From: Omphiscola glabra
Taxonomy: Eukaryota > Mollusca > Gastropoda > Lymnaeidae
Direction: 5' to 3'
DNA: 64,000 nucleotides
Assembly: GCA_964017045.1 (NCBI GenBank)
Contig: OZ024802.1
Coordinates: 8,303,553-8,367,552 of the forward strand
A program made the translations under genes and the position numbers. Positions 61,804 to 64,000 of the stretch are shown piece after piece. The notes under the pieces are model-generated. The model worked only from the letters and a program-made list of their open reading frames with translations. It was not told the origin of the DNA and searched no databases. How positions within the stretch are numbered: position 1 is the stretch's first letter; each line of letters starts with the position of its first letter.

Positions 61804-61983
61804 GCAGAGTCCATGTACCACAGCTCCTTCCAGGGATTCGCTAGTCTTCCAGAGGGTTCCAGTGTGGACAGCGAGCAGGTCAGGGGTCAGCTGCACAACT
61901 CACACAACGACTACATCCTCAAGATACGGGCGGCCAACAGGACGGTGGACGAGTTCAACTCTTTCTTACCTCAGATTTTAGAG
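61804..61983 (+). CDS. F-BAR gene, exon 5 (residues 149-208)
   Basis: The exon has 180 bases, phase 0/0: acceptor TTGTCTTCACAG, donor TTAGAG/GTCAGG. It encodes 60 residues. The first half (AESMYHSSFQGFASLPEGSS) is unusual for an F-BAR core, being Ser/Gly/Pro-rich and probably a loop or lineage-specific insertion. The second half contains LHNSHNDYILKIRAANRTV, closely matching the motif that opens the third long F-BAR helix (H-N-x-Y-V-L in FES/FER, H-A-R-N-D-Y-L-L-T-L-A-A-A-N in FCHSD). That motif is the best single indicator of family. A CT-rich microsatellite begins about ten bases past the donor. Confidence 0.9.
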
Positions 61984-61994
61984 GTCAGGAGAGG

Positions 61995-62425
61995 TCATCA
62001 CTCTCTTTCCTTCTCTCTCTCTCTCCCTCTCTTTTTCTCTCACTCTCTCTCTCTCTCTCTTTTCGCACTCTCTCTCTCTTTTCTCTCACTCTCTCGCTCC
62101 CTCTCTTTTCTCTCACTCTCTCTCTCTCTTTTTTCGCGCTCTCTTTCTCTCACTCTCAGTTTTCTCTCACTCAATCTTTCTCTCTTTCGCATTTCTCTCT
62201 CACTGTCTCTCCCTCTTTCGCATTTCTCTCTCACTGTCTCTCACTCTTTCTCTCTCACTCTTATCTCTCACATTCTCTCCCTTTTTCGCACTCTCTCTCT
62301 CTATACCTCTCTCTCTCTCTCTCTGTATCCTCTCTCTCTCTCTCTCCCTCTCTATACCTCTCTCTCTGTATCCCCCCCTCTCTCTCTCTCTATCTCTCCC
62401 TCTCTCTCTCTCTCTGGCTATCTAT
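61995..62425. repeat. CT-rich microsatellite at the start of intron 5
   Basis: Degenerate (CT)n with TTTCGCA and TTTTCTCTCACT interruptions, starting about ten bases past the exon 5 donor. Apparent open frames continuing exon 5 into this tract are not coding, because the GT donor and the in-phase exon 6 explain the transcript better. Confidence 0.9.
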
Positions 62426-62524
62426 AGAAGTGCCAGATACAAAGTATGGGAAAAGTTTGTTTTGTTTCGCTCATTTCCATGTTTCTAACCTGATTGCAGT
62501 CTCTCCTCCACATTACCATTCTCT

Positions 62525-62850
62525 CATGTATCTCTCTCTCTCCCTCTCTCTCCCTCTCTCTCTCCCTCCCTCCCTCTCTCTCTCTTTTCTCTCTTCTCTC
62601 TCTGTCTGTCTCTTTCGTCGCTCTGTCTGTCTGTCTCTTATCTCTCTATGTCTGACACTCTCTCCCTTCTCCCTCTCTCTCTTTCTGTCTATCTTGTCTC
62701 TCTCTATCTGTCTCTATTTATGCCTGTCTCTCTCTTCATTCTCTTTATTTGTGTCTCTCTCCTATTTCTCTCTTGTAGCCAACTCTCTTCTCTCTTACTT
62801 CTCTTTCCCCTCTCTCTCGCCATCTTCTATCTCTCTTCTCTCTCTGTATG
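62525..62850. repeat. CT-rich microsatellite, second block in intron 5
   Basis: (CTCTCTCTC)-type polypyrimidine with GTCTGTCTCT segments. It probably shares an origin with 61995-62425, split by about 100 bases of unique DNA. Confidence 0.88.
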
Positions 62851-63239
62851 TATCTGAATGTCCTTGTGCGTGTCTTTGTGTGTATGTGTATGTGTTTGTG
62901 TTTTTATTTGCATTTCCGTCTGCTTGTGTCAGTGTAACTCGAGAAAGAATCGGTGTGGTGTCAGTGTTTCACCAATTCATGCCCCCACTCACAGCTGACC
63001 TCTCAAAAATAGTGAAGAATTGTTGTGAAGCGTTGATAGGTGTCGAAGCGCTACTAACCATTGAAACATCAAAGTCTACAGGTGAAACAGGTACAACAAT
63101 GATTGAACAATATGCTAGCATCGCTCACCATTATGAGTACCTCTGTATACAAACGTTCAAATTCCGTTACTATAAATAGCTCCAACGTGTTGTTCAGGCA
63201 TTAATTATTTTTTAAAATAAGTATATTTCGAAAGCCCCA

Positions 63240-63242
<3 letters not shown>

Positions 63243-63275
<33 letters not shown>
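63243..63275. repeat. (CAT)n / (ATG)n microsatellite
   Basis: About eleven CAT triplets form the 3' tail of the antisense LINE fragment described above. Confidence 0.85.
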
Positions 63276-63665
63276 AATGTCCCTTAGTCTTTGGGGTGCC
63301 ATAGATGACATGAAAACTATTCTTCTCCATTCCTCTCGGTCTTCTGCACTACGCACAGCATCGCCTAGTTTTAATCCCGTCCACTCTTTGATGCTATCTT
63401 CCCATCTTTTTCTCTGTCTTCCTCTTCTTCTCTCTCCTCTAGTTGTGCCCTGCATGATTTCTTTGGCGAGCCCTTGTTTTCTTATCACGTGGCCATACCA
63501 TTCAAGTTTGCGGTTTTTTTTACAGACACCATGAGGTCATCGTACTACCCAATTGCTTGACGAATCCTTTCTTTCACTTGTTCATTGGTGATATGGTCTC
63601 TATAGCAGATGCCAAGAAGGCCTCTGAAACATCTCATCTCCATCGCCTTTATTTTCCTTTCAATT
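63243..63665 (-). pseudogene. 5'-truncated non-LTR retrotransposon (LINE) tail, antisense in intron 5
   Basis: Read on the minus strand, this encodes the familiar C-terminal tail of endonuclease/reverse-transcriptase ORFs of non-LTR elements: IKAMEMRCFRGLLGI, then DHITNEQVKERIRQAIG, W-Y-G-H-V, G-R-Q-R-K-R-W-E-D-S-I-K-E-W-T-G-L, and D-R-E-E-W-R-R. It is broken by an in-frame TAG after RQAIG and a frameshift in an A-run before R-K-L-E-W-Y-G-H-V. The minus-strand 3' end is an (ATG)n run (63243-63275), typical of tails left by some non-LTR clades. The 5' part (reverse transcriptase and endonuclease) is missing, as expected of incomplete reverse transcription. It lies wholly inside the intron between exons 5 and 6, antisense to the gene, and cannot be active. 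Confidence 0.88.
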
Positions 63666-63849
63666 GACCCAGTTCAAACACAAGCAACTCTTTGTTACTT
63701 ACTAAGCCACTTACCAGCACTCGACCAATCGCATCTTTATATATTAAAATATTACACGAACCACCCAACAAGCTTTGCGTTGTATTCAATTATATTCTCT
63801 GGTACATATAATTCTTTTTTATATTGCCTAACGTTTATTAACATTTCAG

Positions 63850-63930
63850 GAACTCGAAGAGATTTATATCGACACTGGCAACACTATCAACGTGGCCATC
63901 GAAAGCCAGGCTCTGCTATTGCTCACTAAG
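63850..63930 (+). CDS. F-BAR gene, exon 6 (residues 209-235), last exon in window
   Basis: The exon has 81 bases, phase 0/0: acceptor TAACATTTCAG, donor CTCACTAAG/GTACAC. It adds 27 residues beginning ELEEIYIDTGNTINV and ending LLLLTK. It directly continues the helix LPQILE of exon 5 (LPQILE-ELEEIY). This resembles the L-P-x-L-L-x-x-L-Q-x-x-Q-E-E-M register of FES/FER and the E-L-E-T-C register of FCHSD. No stop codon is present, so further exons lie beyond 64000. Confidence 0.85.
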
Positions 63931-64000
63931 GTACACACTGGGATTTGTAACTCAGTTACGATTTAAGTTTGTTTTTGTTTTGAATCCTTTATCTTGACCT

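Larger units (their letters stand above)
47230..63930 (+). other. F-BAR domain gene, 5' part (six exons, runs off right edge)
   Basis: Six exons (47230-47412, 49328-49436, 53502-53574, 59385-59537, 61804-61983, 63850-63930) join into a single open frame of 235 residues. Every intron starts GT and ends AG. Intron phases are 1, 2, 0, 0, 0, and each exon length fits its phase exactly, which is strong evidence of a real gene. The product looks like the N-terminal F-BAR module: helical, charged, with a tryptophan-centred helix (FSAWESLL, residues 82-89), a V-Y-R-P-L turn (110-114) and a later HNDYIL helix (182-187). F-BAR proteins dimerise into curved helical bundles that bind and bend phospholipid membranes and link them to actin. 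The subfamily (FES/FER kinase, FCHSD/nervous wreck, or another) cannot be decided because the C-terminal domains lie outside the window. Introns are about 1.9, 4.1, 5.8, 2.3 and 1.9 kb and are mostly repeats. Confidence 0.85.

Noticed and set aside
61780..62427. Plus frame continuing exon 5 into a Ser/Leu-rich tail
   Set aside because: The first 60 codons are the real exon; the rest is CT microsatellite past a good GT donor, and exon 6 continues the helix in phase.
63130..63180. GTTCAAATTCC as a possible tRNA or SINE B box
   Set aside because: No matching A box, acceptor stem or cloverleaf could be drawn around it.

Overview
The window reads as nuclear DNA of an animal. It contains one clearly interpretable protein-coding gene, split into short exons with canonical GT/AG introns, set in a very repeat-rich, AT-leaning background. 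A lophotrochozoan, probably a mollusc, is my best guess. It rests only on the general look of the DNA (dense minisatellites, hAT-type MITEs, a LINE tail of a type common in marine invertebrates and fish), so treat it as inference. Nothing bacterial is present: no operons, no Shine-Dalgarno-led ORFs, no rRNA, and no tRNA I can support.

Layout. Positions 1-12.7 kb hold a string of unrelated minisatellites (units of about 11-46 bp), two hAT-type MITEs (4525-4709 and 4858-5050) and one copy of a dispersed repeat (1-127, related to 26075-26226). Positions 12747-18387 are one 17-bp satellite of about 330 copies with higher-order block duplications. Positions 18.4-31 kb contain a foldback element (18819-19100), a probable solo LTR (19349-19606), another hAT MITE with a perfect 8-bp target duplication (22576-22770), several small minisatellites and a GC-rich foreign-looking block (30421-30965). 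Positions 31-47 kb are again minisatellites (units 11-50 bp) separated by featureless AT-rich DNA.

Positions 47230-63930 carry the first six recognised exons of a plus-strand gene whose product I read as an F-BAR (FCH/BAR) membrane-curving protein. The exons join in frame to 235 residues and the gene runs off the right edge. Its introns are filled with minisatellites, including a 4.07-kb array of a 31-bp unit in intron 3, two hAT MITEs, CT-rich microsatellites, and an antisense 5'-truncated non-LTR retrotransposon tail in intron 5.

By adding up my listed spans, roughly 43% of the window (about 27-28 kb) is tandem repeat, in about 50 families that mostly share no sequence with one another. 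Most long open frames in the window are by-products of these arrays: units whose length is a multiple of 3, or units lacking stop trinucleotides on one strand, stay open indefinitely. I did not annotate them as genes.
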